Below are positions 36,026 through 44,112 of a DNA stretch of 64,000 bases, piece by piece. The notes under the pieces are model-generated. The model saw only the letters and a list, made by a program, of their open reading frames with translations, ran no database searches and was not told where the DNA came from. The stretch comes from Kitasatospora sp. NBC_00315 (lineage in GTDB: Bacteria; Actinomycetota; Actinomycetes; Streptomycetales; Streptomycetaceae), in NCBI RefSeq assembly GCF_041435095.1, contig NZ_CP108025.1, forward strand, positions 8,060,001 to 8,124,000, in the 5' to 3' direction. The position numbers and the translations under genes were made by a program. How positions within the stretch are numbered: the stretch's first letter is position 1; each line of letters opens with the position of its first letter.

Positions 36026-37171
36026 TCACGAGGTGGTGCAGGAGATGGAACCGGTCGGGAAGCTGTTGCCGGTGGAGTTGGCGGTGAAGCCGAAGGTGGT
36101 GCTGGAGTTCGCGGCGATGGTGCCGTTGTAGGCCGCGTTCTTCACCGTCACGTTGCTGCCGGAGGTGGTCAGCGTTCCGTTCCACAGGCTGGTGATCGTG
36201 GTGCCGGTGCCCGTCTGCCACGTCAGTGTCCAGGAGTTGACCGGCGAGGAGTTGTGGTTCATCACCTCGACCGATGCCTGGAAGCCGCCGCTCCAGGAGC
36301 TGACGAGGTTGTACGTCGCCATGCAGCCGCTGCTCGGCATCGTGCTGGTGGGCGTCGCCGTCGGAGTGGAGGAGGGCGTTGCGGTCGGGGAGGAGGTCGG
36401 CGTCGCCGTCGGGGAGGACGAGGAGGTCGGCGTCGCCGTCGGGGAGGACGAGGAGGTCGGCAGGTGGATGCCGGTCACCTGGCCGTTGCCGCCGTCGAAG
36501 ACGAGGTCGGAGCAGGAGAAGAAGTTCTCCGGGCTGTCGGAGCGCACCCACTGGATGAACATCTCGGCGGCGCCGTCACGGCCCGACGGGAGGGTCATGT
36601 TCCAGTGGTAGTGACCGCCGTCGGTCCCGGGGGTGCCCACCTGCGGCGGATTGGAGACGGTGGTGAGAAGGCTCAGGTCGGCCCAGGCCAGCGGGGTCGT
36701 GGGGGACCAGCCCTGTTTGGTCAGGTAGATCCGGAACTCACCCGGGTGCGCGGCCCAGTTGGAGTAGTCGACCTCGATCGTGGCACCGGAGGTGAGGTGC
36801 GTCTTGGGCCAGTCGTCACGGGCGGCGTTGTAGGCGGAGAAATCGTACGGGGACTTGTTTCCGGCGCTGCACAGGGTGCCGTCCGGGACGTAGCCCTGGC
36901 CGCGACCGTTCGCGTTGGAGTCCAGCACGGCGAACCAGTTGTAGAGCGGGGTCGTGCCGCTCTGTGCAACGGCGGCCTGGCAGGCCGGATTGGTCGGCGT
37001 CAGCGACCCGGAGCCGGTGAGCCCGTCCTCGTAGCACAGGTATGTGCGCGAGCCCGGCACGATCGCCACGCCGTGTGCGTGCGCCGGAGTCAAGCCCAGT
37101 AGCAGCGCGCAGATCGTTGCGGCCGCGGTTGCGATGGCCGCGACGATCGAGGAGGTCTTGCGTCGTGACAT
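36026..37171 (-). CDS. AA10 lytic polysaccharide monooxygenase with CBM2 (cellulose-active type)
   Basis: Copper oxidase of 381 residues that cleaves crystalline cellulose. Sec signal peptide ends TPAHA, exposing His33 as residue 1 of the mature copper brace (HGVAIVPGSRTYLC). The second ligand is His142 in NWAAHPGEFRIYL, and the axial aromatic lies in SPENFFSCSDLVFDGG. The AA10 domain spans 33-230. Then comes a Ser/Thr/Pro linker with repeated SSSSPTATPT, and a C-terminal CBM2 (CMATYNLVSSWSGGF to SCTTS). Sequence pattern is that of the streptomycete CelS2/LPMO10C class. The ATG at 37171 precedes the signal peptide. A perfect CebR box lies 97 bases upstream. Confidence 0.94.
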   Translation of the reverse strand: MSRRKTSSIVAAIATAAATICALLLGLTPAHAHGVAIVPGSRTYLCYEDGLTGSGSLTPTNPACQAAVAQSGTTPLYNWFAVLDSNANGRGQGYVPDGTLCSAGNKSPYDFSAYNAARDDWPKTHLTSGATIEVDYSNWAAHPGEFRIYLTKQGWSPTTPLAWADLSLLTTVSNPPQVGTPGTDGGHYHWNMTLPSGRDGAAEMFIQWVRSDSPENFFSCSDLVFDGGNGQVTGIHLPTSSSSPTATPTSSSSPTATPTSSPTATPSSTPTATPTSTMPSSGCMATYNLVSSWSGGFQASVEVMNHNSSPVNSWTLTWQTGTGTTITSLWNGTLTTSGSNVTVKNAAYNGTIAANSSTTFGFTANSTGNSFPTGSISCTTS

Positions 37172-37267
37172 GAAACTCTCACCACCTTGGTGGATGGGGC
37201 CTGTCCGTGCCGTCCCGGCCGGGCAGGCCGTCTGAATGAAGATCATGCTCATGCCAGCATTGGTTCT

Positions 37268-37281
37268 TGGGAGCGCTCCCA
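37268..37281. promoter_or_regulatory. CebR operator box
   Basis: TGGGAGCGCTCCCA, the exact 14-bp palindrome described as the CebR/CelR site in cellulose-responsive genes of streptomycetes and Thermobifida. It sits 97 bases upstream of the LPMO ATG, in promoter range, predicting induction by cellobiose or cellotriose. Confidence 0.92.
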
Positions 37282-37847
37282 CCGTCCAAAGTAACCGGCC
37301 GTCAAGTGCCTGTAAACGGGCTTGCCTCGAGGGATCGGATGGATCAAGTCGTTGAAAACAAAGGAAGTTGGGAAATTCTTGATCTTGTTGATCTTGTTGA
37401 GTGCTGGTTCGAGTGTGGCGCCCCGGTCGGGTGATCCTGGCTCGGGCCGCCGTGAGGACAGGGGGCCGAGACGCTGGCGTGCGGCGTCGCGGACCTCTGG
37501 GGCGAGGGGCATTGCTTCAGGTGCGGAGGCCGGCGCGAGGGGAGTGGGCGGTCGGCGTCCATGCGTGGGCCCGCCCCTTCGGACGGGCCTTGACTTCAGA
37601 AGTTCAGGAGAGATCCCCGCGAGCACGGGGCCGACGCCCGTACAGGGCCACTGTTGACGTGCTTCCGTTCGGGTCGGCGCGAGGGGATGGTGTCGGCGGG
37701 GGACAGGACCCGCACCTCAACCTGACGTGACGCGATCCTCTTCGTCGGCCTCGAAATGCAGCCGCAGGTGCGCCGCGCTGATGGCCGCGGCCATGCCACG
37801 GCCATCAGCGTCGGCATGACAACCGACTCGCTGGGAGTGTCACATTG
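37282..37847. other. Gene-free stretch with a lone CRISPR-repeat-like sequence
   Basis: Nothing coding is supported between the LPMO promoter and the NmrA-like gene. It is partly AT-richer (37320-37400) than the surroundings. On the minus strand 37635-37607 reads as a 29-base sequence with the CCCCG-tgct-CGCGGGG stem and GTCGGCC start seen in type I-E CRISPR repeats, but it occurs once only. Confidence 0.4.
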
Positions 37848-38714
37848 CTACCGGCGGAAGCGGGCGTGGTGCTCGTGCAGGAAGGCGTCGAGGGTGCGGG
37901 GCGGGCGGCCGAGTACGTCGATGACGGTTCTGGTGGGGGTTTCGGCTCGGGTGATGGAGAGTTGTTGGATCTCCGTCACGTGGTCGGCGAGCCAGGTGGG
38001 CATGTGCGCGTCGTGGATGAGGTTGTCGCGCAGTTCGCCCGCGGTGAGGTTGACGTAGTTGATCTGATTGCCCGTCAGAGTGGTCAATCGTGAGGCGAGG
38101 GTGGGGTAGGAGACGGCTTCGCGGCCGGTCAGGGTGTAGGTGCCTCCGGCGATGTCGGGCCTGGTGAGGGCGGCGGCGGCGACGTCGCCGATGTCGCGGC
38201 AGTCGATGTAGTTGCAGGGCGCGTCGCCCATCGTGCCGAGGATGACGCCCTGGGCGATGGTGGGGGCCAGGCGCAGGAGGTTCTGCATGAATGCGTAGGG
38301 GCGCAGGACGGTGTGGGTGAGGCCGCTGGCGCGCAGGTGTTCCTCGACGGTGTGGTGTCCGCGGGACACGGCGACCGGGGAGTCGGGTTCGGCGGCGGGC
38401 GCGGAGATCTTGACGATGTGTCCGACGCCGGCCTGGGCGGCGATGTCGATGACACGGGTTTCGAGTTCGACCTGTGCGGGACTGTTGGCCATGGCGAGGA
38501 AGAGCTGGCTGGTGTCCTTGAAGGCGGCGTGCAGGGAGTGGGGGTCGGTGGCGTCGGCGTACTGAACCTCGACGGGCGGATGGTGTGCGCCGGTGATGCC
38601 GGGGATCGGCCTGTGCGGGGTGCGGGTCAGTGCGCGGACGGGTATGCCGAGTGTGAGGAGGCTGTGGAGCAGGGCGTTGCCGGTTGCTCCGGTCGCTCCC
38701 ATGACAACGATCAT
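37848..38714 (-). CDS. NmrA/NAD(P)H-binding SDR-like oxidoreductase
   Basis: Atypical short-chain reductase of 288 residues with MIVVMGATGATGNALLHSLL, then VRALTRTPHRP (basic residues favouring NADP(H)), IVKISAP, LRPYAFMQNLL and NYIDCRDIGDVAAAAL. This is the NmrA/QOR2 (YtfG-like) pattern; such proteins act as quinone reductases or redox sensors. The usual YxxxK is replaced by the RGHHTVEEHLRASG region. Part of a minus-strand series (MarR, membrane protein, NmrA), so probably MarR-controlled. Confidence 0.87.
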   Translation of the reverse strand: MIVVMGATGATGNALLHSLLTLGIPVRALTRTPHRPIPGITGAHHPPVEVQYADATDPHSLHAAFKDTSQLFLAMANSPAQVELETRVIDIAAQAGVGHIVKISAPAAEPDSPVAVSRGHHTVEEHLRASGLTHTVLRPYAFMQNLLRLAPTIAQGVILGTMGDAPCNYIDCRDIGDVAAAALTRPDIAGGTYTLTGREAVSYPTLASRLTTLTGNQINYVNLTAGELRDNLIHDAHMPTWLADHVTEIQQLSITRAETPTRTVIDVLGRPPRTLDAFLHEHHARFRR

Positions 38715-38765
38715 CGTGTACTCATTCCTTGGCGACTTGCCGGCGGCGTCTGCCGGGGCGGGCTC

Positions 38766-38842
<77 letters not shown>

Positions 38843-38872
38843 TGGGGCGGGCGGGCTCGGTGTCGGGGCGGG

Positions 38873-39346
38873 CTATGCCGGGGATGCCGTGGTGGTGCTG
38901 CGCCAGCGCAGGGTGACGATGGTGGTGGCGAGGGCTGTCGAGACGGGCAGGTCGATGCGTAGGCGCTCCAGCCACGGGCTGGCGGGGATCGGAGTGTGGG
39001 CGGGTAGCCATTGGGCGGTGAACCATCCCAGCAGTGCCGCCACGCCGGCGGCGGTGATGACGAGTGCGGCGGTCAGGGCGACGCGCGGCGTGGTGGTGGT
39101 CCACCGTCGGGGCTGCCCGCCGTGCCGCAGCCAGGTGCCGACCAGGAACGCCACCACGGCGGAGGTGCCGGCGATGGAGGAGCAGGCGGCCACGGCCAGG
39201 TCTCGCTGACCGGTGACGACTCCGGCGGTACCGGCCATCAGTGCGGGGGCGGCGTAGGCGGTCAGCACCTCGCGCCACAGCGTGAACGGCCGGGACGGCC
39301 GGGAACCCGCCCGGTCTCGGCTGGTTGTGTCCTTTGGTGCGGGCAT
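38873..39346 (-). CDS. Hypothetical four-helix membrane protein
   Basis: A 157-residue protein of unknown family. The N terminus is basic and polar (about 25 residues). Four hydrophobic segments follow: VLTAYAAPALMAGTAGVVTG, LAVAACSSIAGTSAVVAFLV, ALTAALVITAAGVAALLGWF and PVSTALATTIVTLRW. AGAGG precedes the ATG. It lies between the MarR gene upstream and the NmrA-like gene downstream, same strand, and a palindrome 76 bases upstream could control it. DUF-level identity not recognised. Confidence 0.6.
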   Translation of the reverse strand: MPAPKDTTSRDRAGSRPSRPFTLWREVLTAYAAPALMAGTAGVVTGQRDLAVAACSSIAGTSAVVAFLVGTWLRHGGQPRRWTTTTPRVALTAALVITAAGVAALLGWFTAQWLPAHTPIPASPWLERLRIDLPVSTALATTIVTLRWRSTTTASPA

Positions 39347-39421
39347 GCTGGCCTCTTTCTCGTTCGCGACGGACGCGAGTGCGGGGCGGGGTGGCAGGTC
39401 TACTCCGCCAATATAATTAGG

Positions 39422-39438
39422 GAGCTAACTATTAGCTC
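39422..39438. promoter_or_regulatory. MarR-type palindrome
   Basis: GAGCTAACTATTAGCTC: 7-bp arms around CTA. It lies upstream of the membrane-protein/NmrA genes beside AATATAATTAG. A similar ATATAACTAATAT motif overlaps the MarR start (about 40006-40018), suggesting one regulator for both. Confidence 0.75.
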
Positions 39439-39440
39439 GT

Positions 39441-39469
39441 AAAAAGGGCCCTGCCCGGAGGGCGGGGCC
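39441..39469 (-). terminator. Rho-independent terminator for the MarR gene
   Basis: On the minus strand GGCCCCGCCC-tcc-GGGCAGGGCC (one G-U pair) is followed by CTTTTT. It lies 20 bases beyond the MarR stop, a rare textbook intrinsic terminator in this GC-rich DNA. Confidence 0.8.
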
Positions 39470-39488
39470 GAACCGGCTGAGAGCCGGG

Positions 39489-40007
39489 TCAGTCAGCGGC
39501 CAGGGCCGCACTGCCGCGCACGACGCGGGCGAGCAGATCCAGGAACACCGCGCGCTCCTCGACGGAGAGCCCGCCCACCATCGCCTCAAGCTGACCGAAA
39601 TGCTCGGGTGCCATGTCGCGCAGGAGCTGCGCCCCGCGCGCGGTCAGGACGGCCACCGTGCCCCGGCCGTCCTCCGTGGACGGGCGGCGGGCGATCAGAC
39701 CCTCGCGCTCAAGGCCGTCCAGCAGGCCGGTGACGGTGGCCCTGGAGACATCGAGGTCGGCGGCAAGGCGCGAGGGGGATTTCTCCCCGCCGTGGTCTTC
39801 GAGGTCGGCGAGCAGGCGGTAGCGGCCCGTTGACAGGCCGAACCGGGCAAAGTGCGCCTCGGCCGCCCGGCCGACCCTCGCGCCCGCCGAGATCAGCCGC
39901 ACCGCGACCAGGATCGCCTGCGGATCGACCGCCAGGCCGTAGTGCTCGACCTGCCGCCTGGCCTGGTCCAGGGTGGGTGCCTCGCCATCGATGTCGCCCC
40001 TCGTCAT
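39489..40007 (-). CDS. MarR family transcriptional regulator
   Basis: A 172-residue winged-helix regulator. The dimerisation helix lies in ILVAVRLISAGARVGRAAEA, the recognition helix in SRLAADLDVSRATVTGLLDGL, and the wing in IARRPSTEDGRGTVAVLT. The ATG at 40007 sits inside an AT-rich ATATAACTAATATG motif that may be its own operator. It is followed by an intrinsic terminator, then by the membrane-protein and NmrA-like genes, its probable targets. Confidence 0.9.
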   Translation of the reverse strand: MTRGDIDGEAPTLDQARRQVEHYGLAVDPQAILVAVRLISAGARVGRAAEAHFARFGLSTGRYRLLADLEDHGGEKSPSRLAADLDVSRATVTGLLDGLEREGLIARRPSTEDGRGTVAVLTARGAQLLRDMAPEHFGQLEAMVGGLSVEERAVFLDLLARVVRGSAALAAD

Positions 40008-40084
40008 ATAACTAATATGGCGGCTAATCACTTGGCCTGTCAAGGCGGATTCGCGGCACTTCACCGGCGAGCTCGCGTAGTACT

Positions 40085-41309
40085 CCAGCTGTAGATCGTG
40101 ATCTTCATGGTTGTTGGGAGAGTTGTCGCTGGTAGTGGCTGGTGCGCGAGCGTGCTTGGTGTAGGCGGCGCCATGCGGACCAGCGCAGGCGGTGGGCGAA
40201 GTCGCGGGCGGGCGCGAGCAGAGCTGCGAACAGTCGTTGGATCTCGTTGCGGGTCAGCGGGCTGAGCTCGGGTTCGTGGTGGTCGTGGCCCGTTCGATGG
40301 CGGCGGTGACGGCCCGGAACGCGTGCGCGAGCATGGCCAGGGTGAGCAGCCACCGATGCCCCGGGGTGTCGGGCGGGCTGGTGATCTCGACCTGGGCCCG
40401 GTCGTAGAAGCGGTGGCCCTTGGCCCCGGGGCCTGCCGAGAGCTGCTGCCAGGCGTTCTTCGGCAGGCCGTGGGCCAGGACGCCGGCCGGGAAGGCGCCC
40501 GCGTGGGTGGGGACAGGCCGTTTGCGTGAGACGGCCAGGACATAGCCGATCTGACGTCGCTCCAGGTCGGCGCTCAGGTGCGGGTCGCCGCCGTAGACCT
40601 CGTCGCGGGTGACCCAGGCGGCCCGGACGCCGGCGTCGGGGGCGTGTCCGATCATCTCGGTGGCCAGGGGCGGGCTTGGTCGCGAACATCAGGTCGTCGG
40701 GGATGCCGGCCGCGCGGCACCGCTCGGGTTCCTGGGTCCAGGAGCGCGGGATGTAGAGGCGGCGGTCGATCGCGGCGTGCCCGGCCGCACTCGTGTAGAC
40801 GAGGTGAACGGCTATCCGGGAGTTCTCGATCCGGCCGGCGGTGCCGGTGTACTGGCGTTGGACCCCGACGCTCGACGAGCCCTTCTTCAGGTCCCTAGTC
40901 TCGTCCACGACCAGCACGGCGTCCTCGTCACCGAGGTGATCGACTACGAACTCGCGTATGTCGTCACGCACTTGGTCGGCATCCCAGCGGGCCCGGCTGA
41001 GCAGGTGCTGCATACCGGCCGGACTGGCGTCACCGGTGTGCTCGGCGATCGTCCAGCAGTTCTTTCTCGGCAGGTCCGCGAGCAGCCCCAGCACGAGTCC
41101 GCGCGCCCGGCGACGCGGTTCCACCCGGGCGAACCGGCCCGCCACCCGCGCCATCAGGCCCTCGAATACCGACTGCCACCGGGCAGGGTCTGCGCTGTGG
41201 CCCACGGCCACCGGCTGATCTTCGTTTGTCGACACAACTCACGATGATCAACGGTGGCCGTCTTCGTCCGCGGACCGCCTCCACCAGCAAGATCAAGATC
41301 TACAGCTGG
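40085..41309 (-). mobile_element. IS701-family insertion sequence (1,225 bp)
   Basis: Ends CCAGCTGTAGATC (40085-40097) and its inverted partner GATCTACAGCTGG (41297-41309) flank one transposase gene on the minus strand. The identity extends imperfectly inward (GTGATCTT / AAGATCAA). No clear target duplication could be read. The same end motif recurs at 43558-43570. Confidence 0.8.
40105..41235 (-). pseudogene. IS701-family transposase, two frame shifts
   Basis: The first ~190 residues (ARWQSVFEGLMARVAGRF to IPDDLMFATKPA) are in frame and include the DDE-type VVDETRDLKKGSSSVGVQ. Near 40670 an extra C in a C run moves the true continuation (MIGHAPDAGVRAAWVTRDEV ... YGGDPHLSADLERR) to another frame (40655-40254). 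Near 40260 a missing C returns it to the first frame for the C-terminal ELSPLTRNEIQRLFAALLAP. Both lesions are single-base changes in C/G runs; sequencing error or decay are both possible. Confidence 0.85.
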
Positions 41310-41444
41310 GGCACTTGAGTCGATCAAAGTGGTTGGGGTGCGAGTGCCAGGCCGGGCTCGCGGAGGTGTGCATCTCCTGGTGGGTGGCGCAGTCCGCCGG
41401 CCCGCGGCCAGTAGGCTGTTCGCCATCGGACCGGGGAGGTCAGC

Positions 41445-41870
41445 GTGGACTATGGCGACAAGCTCTTCTGGCTCTCGGTGGTGATTCAACGCAAGTACGC
41501 GCAGATCTGCGCCGAGTTCGACCTGACCCCCTCGCAGGCCACGCTGCTCTGCGCAGTCAGGGACGAGCCGCGGCAGATGGCTGACCTCGCCGCGTCGTTG
41601 GGCATGACCAAGAATGCATTGAGCCAGCTGGTCGATCGCACCGCGCGGCGCGAGTTGGTCGGCCGGGAAAGCTCGGCTCGGGACCGACGGGTCGTCATGC
41701 TCGGTGTGACGCCCACGGGGAAGGTGCTCGCCGAGGCCGTTTACGCCGAGGTCGCCAAGCGCCTGCCCGAGATCGCGAGGAACCTCGACGCTGACGACCG
41801 GCGCGACTTCGAGCGCGTGGCCACCGCCATCGTGGACACCTCGGACCTCTCTTCGCCCGCCTCGAACTGA
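41445..41870 (+). CDS. MarR family transcriptional regulator
   Basis: A 141-residue regulator with SQATLLCAVRDEPRQMADLA, recognition helix LGMTKNALSQLVDRTARREL, and wing RESSARDRRVVMLGVTPTG. The GTG start has GGGGAGGT directly upstream. It lies head-to-tail with a NmrA-like reductase gene 98 bases downstream, whose promoter carries a 25-bp palindrome. This is a second MarR plus NmrA module, distinct in sequence from that at 37.8-40.0 kb. Confidence 0.9.
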   Translation: MDYGDKLFWLSVVIQRKYAQICAEFDLTPSQATLLCAVRDEPRQMADLAASLGMTKNALSQLVDRTARRELVGRESSARDRRVVMLGVTPTGKVLAEAVYAEVAKRLPEIARNLDADDRRDFERVATAIVDTSDLSSPASN

Positions 41871-41905
41871 CCCATCGCACCGTGAGGTCTCGCCACACCC
41901 ACACC

Positions 41906-41944
41906 TTGACGAAGTTCATGCCGTGAACTAATTTCGTTCACGGC
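41906..41944 (+). promoter_or_regulatory. Promoter with operator over the -10 box
   Basis: TTGACG (41906-41911) and TAATTT (41929-41934) are spaced 17 bases. The inverted repeat GCCGTGAAC-taatttc-GTTCACGGC (41920-41944) covers the -10, and a third GCGTGAACTAG follows. A repressor bound here, most simply the adjacent MarR protein, would block the NmrA-like gene. Confidence 0.8.
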
Positions 41945-41968
41945 GTGAACTAGTGAAAGGTGGCAGTG

Positions 41969-42859
41969 ATGAGCACTCAGAAGACCGGCACGATCGCAGT
42001 CTTCGGCGCGACGGGGCAGCAGGGCGGGGCGGTGGTCGACGCGCTGCTGGACCACAAGGCGCGGGTGCGGGCTCTGGTCCGCGACCCGCAGTCCGACCGG
42101 GCGCAGGCGCTGGCCGCCCGCGGCGTCGAGCTGGCGGCCGTCCGGACCGACGACCCGGCGTCGCTGGCCGCCGCGCTGGCGGCGGTCGAGGGGTTCTACT
42201 TCATGACCCCGGAGGCGAACAGCCTCGAAGAGGTCGAGGCGGAGATCCGCATCGGTACCGCGCTGGTCGACGCGGCGGCCGAGGCGGGCGTCCCGCACGT
42301 CGTGTTCAACTCGGTCTTCGGAGCGGACCGGGAGCGGGGTGTGCCGCACCACGACTCGAAGCACGCGATCGAGGAGTACATGAGGAAGTCCGGCATCAGG
42401 GCGTCGATGGTTCGCGCGACCGCCTTCATGGAGAACTTCGCGAGCGTGCTGGCACCGAGCCTGGAGCATGGGGAGATCGTGCTGAGGATGCCGCTGCCGG
42501 AGGACGTGGCCCTGAAGATGATCTCGATCAGGGACATCGGCCGGGTCGCCGCCGCGCTCCTGCTCGACACCGCCCAGGCGCCTGGCGGAGCCGTCGAGCT
42601 CGTCGGTGACGAGCTGACGGGCCCCCAGATCGCAGCGGCGTTCGGCGCCCGCGCCGGGCTCCCGGCACGGTACGAGGCCCTCCCGTTGAGCGTGCTTCCC
42701 ACCGACCTCGACAGGGTGATGTTCCGCGAGTTCGCGAAGGCGGCGGAACACCCTGCGGACCTCGCGGTGGTGCGCTCGATCGAGCCGGCCGCCCTGGACC
42801 TGGTCGAGTGGATCCGGGCCACCGGCTGGACCGCGCCCACGAACGTGGCTGGTTCCTGA
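41969..42859 (+). CDS. NmrA family NAD(P)-binding protein
   Basis: A 296-residue atypical SDR. N-terminal IAVFGATGQQGGAVVDALLD, then VRALVRDPQSDRAQALAARG, VEGFYFMTPEANSLEEVEAE, VVFNSVFGADRERGVPHHDS and MISIRDIGRVAAALLLD. Such proteins sense NADP(H) or reduce quinones and aldehydes. AAAGGTGG precedes ATG 41969; a GTG at 41960 is less well placed. Its promoter carries a palindrome probably bound by the upstream MarR. The downstream region to 43.3 kb is mostly debris. Confidence 0.88.
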   Translation: MSTQKTGTIAVFGATGQQGGAVVDALLDHKARVRALVRDPQSDRAQALAARGVELAAVRTDDPASLAAALAAVEGFYFMTPEANSLEEVEAEIRIGTALVDAAAEAGVPHVVFNSVFGADRERGVPHHDSKHAIEEYMRKSGIRASMVRATAFMENFASVLAPSLEHGEIVLRMPLPEDVALKMISIRDIGRVAAALLLDTAQAPGGAVELVGDELTGPQIAAAFGARAGLPARYEALPLSVLPTDLDRVMFREFAKAAEHPADLAVVRSIEPAALDLVEWIRATGWTAPTNVAGS

Positions 42860-42963
42860 GCCTCCGGCCGCGATGAACGCCCGCGATCGTGCCCACGCTC
42901 TCGGCACTCCAAGCACGGCAACGCATCCGCCAACGGTTGAAGTAGTCACGAAGCGCTCGGGGC

Positions 42964-43116
42964 GTGCCCGAAGCCGACACCGGCACACCGGTTGTCGAGA
43001 GGTCGCCAGTCGACGGCGAGGTAAAGATCCACGTCGAGGAGGCCCCGGGCCGCCAACCAAAAGACCTCACCGACTACGCCCGCGAGGCCGCCGCGCCGGC
43101 GTCCGGGCCCGTATAG
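42964..43116 (+). CDS. Short ORF with coding character, possible gene tail
   Basis: Fifty codons from GTG 42964 with consistent GC-rich third positions: VPEADTGTPVVERSPVDGEV followed by a Gln/Pro and acidic stretch ending YAREAAAPASGPV. The stop is immediately followed by a 12-bp perfect hairpin, as expected for the end of a real transcript. It may be a small protein or the 3' end of a gene whose front is lost; no ribosome site is clear. Family not recognised. Confidence 0.4.
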   Translation: MPEADTGTPVVERSPVDGEVKIHVEEAPGRQPKDLTDYAREAAAPASGPV

Positions 43117-43155
43117 CGGATGGCCGGAACAGGCTTGACCGTGCCGGCCATCCGC
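43116..43155 (+). terminator. GC-rich hairpin terminator
   Basis: GCGGATGGCCGG and CCGGCCATCCGC form a perfect 12-bp stem with a 16-base loop, starting at the last base of the short ORF's stop. No U run follows. Confidence 0.7.
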
Positions 43156-43210
43156 AATGGTGCTCGGCGCGTCTCTGGCCGCCGCTGAGGCATTGTTTCC
43201 GTCTGACCAG

Positions 43211-43311
43211 AGGCAGATCGACTTCATTGACATATGGTCGTCTGCCTCATGTCTCACCGAATCTGATCCACCGCAGTTCAGCGCCGCTCAGCATGGATCA
43301 GATTCAGTGAG
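43211..43311. repeat. Two nested-type hairpins beside IS debris
   Basis: GAGGCAGA (43211-43218) pairs with TCTGCCTC (43241-43248), and an 18-bp repeat beginning CTCACCGAATCTGATCC (43253-43270) pairs with 43294-43311 with one mismatch. They lie just before an IS701 fragment and may be the ends of a small vanished element. Confidence 0.65.
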
Positions 43312-43314
43312 AGC

Positions 43315-43570
43315 TCACGCTGGGCCACCGGCGACGAGGTCTACGGGGGGGACCCTCACCTGAGTGCCGAGCTGGAGAGGCGTCGGATCTCGCCCCGCTG
43401 ACGTGCAGCGAGATCCGACGCCTCTTCGCGGCATTCACCACCCCGCCGCCCCGCAGCCTCGCGCACCGACTCCGCTGGTCGGACTGGCGCCGGCGACACC
43501 AAGCCCGCGCCCGCACCAGCCACTACCGGCGACAGGCTGCCCAACAACCCTGATCACGATCTACAGCTGG
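43315..43570 (+). pseudogene. IS701-family transposase remnant, deleted
   Basis: Reads GDEVYGGDPHLSAELERR, then jumps (deletion plus frame change near 43388) to LTCSEIRRLFAAFTTPPP and LAHRLRWSDWRRRHQARA, ending RRQAAQQP. The order matches the complete IS701 transposase at 40.1-41.2 kb but with about 120 residues lost. The end motif GATCTACAGCTGG (43558-43570) closes the remnant. Orientation is opposite to the full copy and the sequence is clearly diverged. Confidence 0.82.
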
Positions 43571-43580
43571 AGTAGTAGCC

Positions 43581-43640
43581 GGGTGTCACCGAGAGCCACG
43601 GAGCGTCACCGGAAGCGCGATCATGAACGGTCGTGACCGG
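43581..43640 (+). mobile_element. Diverged ISL3-type end remnant
   Basis: GAGCCACGGAGCGTCACC, AAGCGCGATCATGAAC and TCGTGACCGG follow the order and spacing of the ISL3 left end at 31360-31410 (GGCCACGGAGGGTCACC, AGCCGCGATCATTAAC, TCGTGACCGA). Only about 60 bases survive, abutting the IS701 remnant. Confidence 0.6.
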
Positions 43641-44112
43641 TGTTGTGACGGCTCGGGGACAGTCAGAGCAATCGAGTGTCCCCTTGGAAGCCGCCCCAAG
43701 GCAGAATGAGCGTATGGCGACCTGAAGAGCACCGACCGGACGGAAGTCCTGGCGCAAGAGGGGGAGCGGCTGGTCCGTCCGCGACGGTGACCGCTGGACC
43801 TGCGTTGTGTGCCACGGGGTCCGGGGTTTCAGGGGTTGGGCTTGCGCCGGACCGCGACGGGAGCTGCTCGAAGTGCGGCCCGACCACGGAACGCTGCCCG
43901 CCTACGCGCGCGAGAGGCGGGCCCTGCCATCGACTGGTCCGCCGCCGGGACCCTCGCCCCAGCCTCGTGCCGGCCACGCGCGGCAGCAGGTTGAGCAGTT
44001 CGGCGGTGCCGGTGAGAGCGAGTATCCGGGCCGGGGCAGGCGGCGGATTCCACGGGGCGTTGCCACAGGCGGTCGGGGGTCGGCCTACCTGGCGTCGGAG
44101 CGGCGGAGGCGG
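43641..44112. other. Gene-free stretch
   Basis: About 470 bases beyond the IS debris with no recognisable gene on either strand; open frames are compositional. The segment GTCCGCGACGGTGACCGCTG near 43775 reads VRDGDRWTCVVCHG in one frame, but nothing continues it. Confidence 0.45.

Noticed and set aside
36360..36470. GTCGGCGTCGCCGTCGGGG repeats
   Set aside because: They are the coding repeats of the LPMO Ser/Thr/Pro linker, not a separate element.
43663..43977. 104-residue minus ORF
   Set aside because: Low-complexity composition, no motif and no ribosome site.
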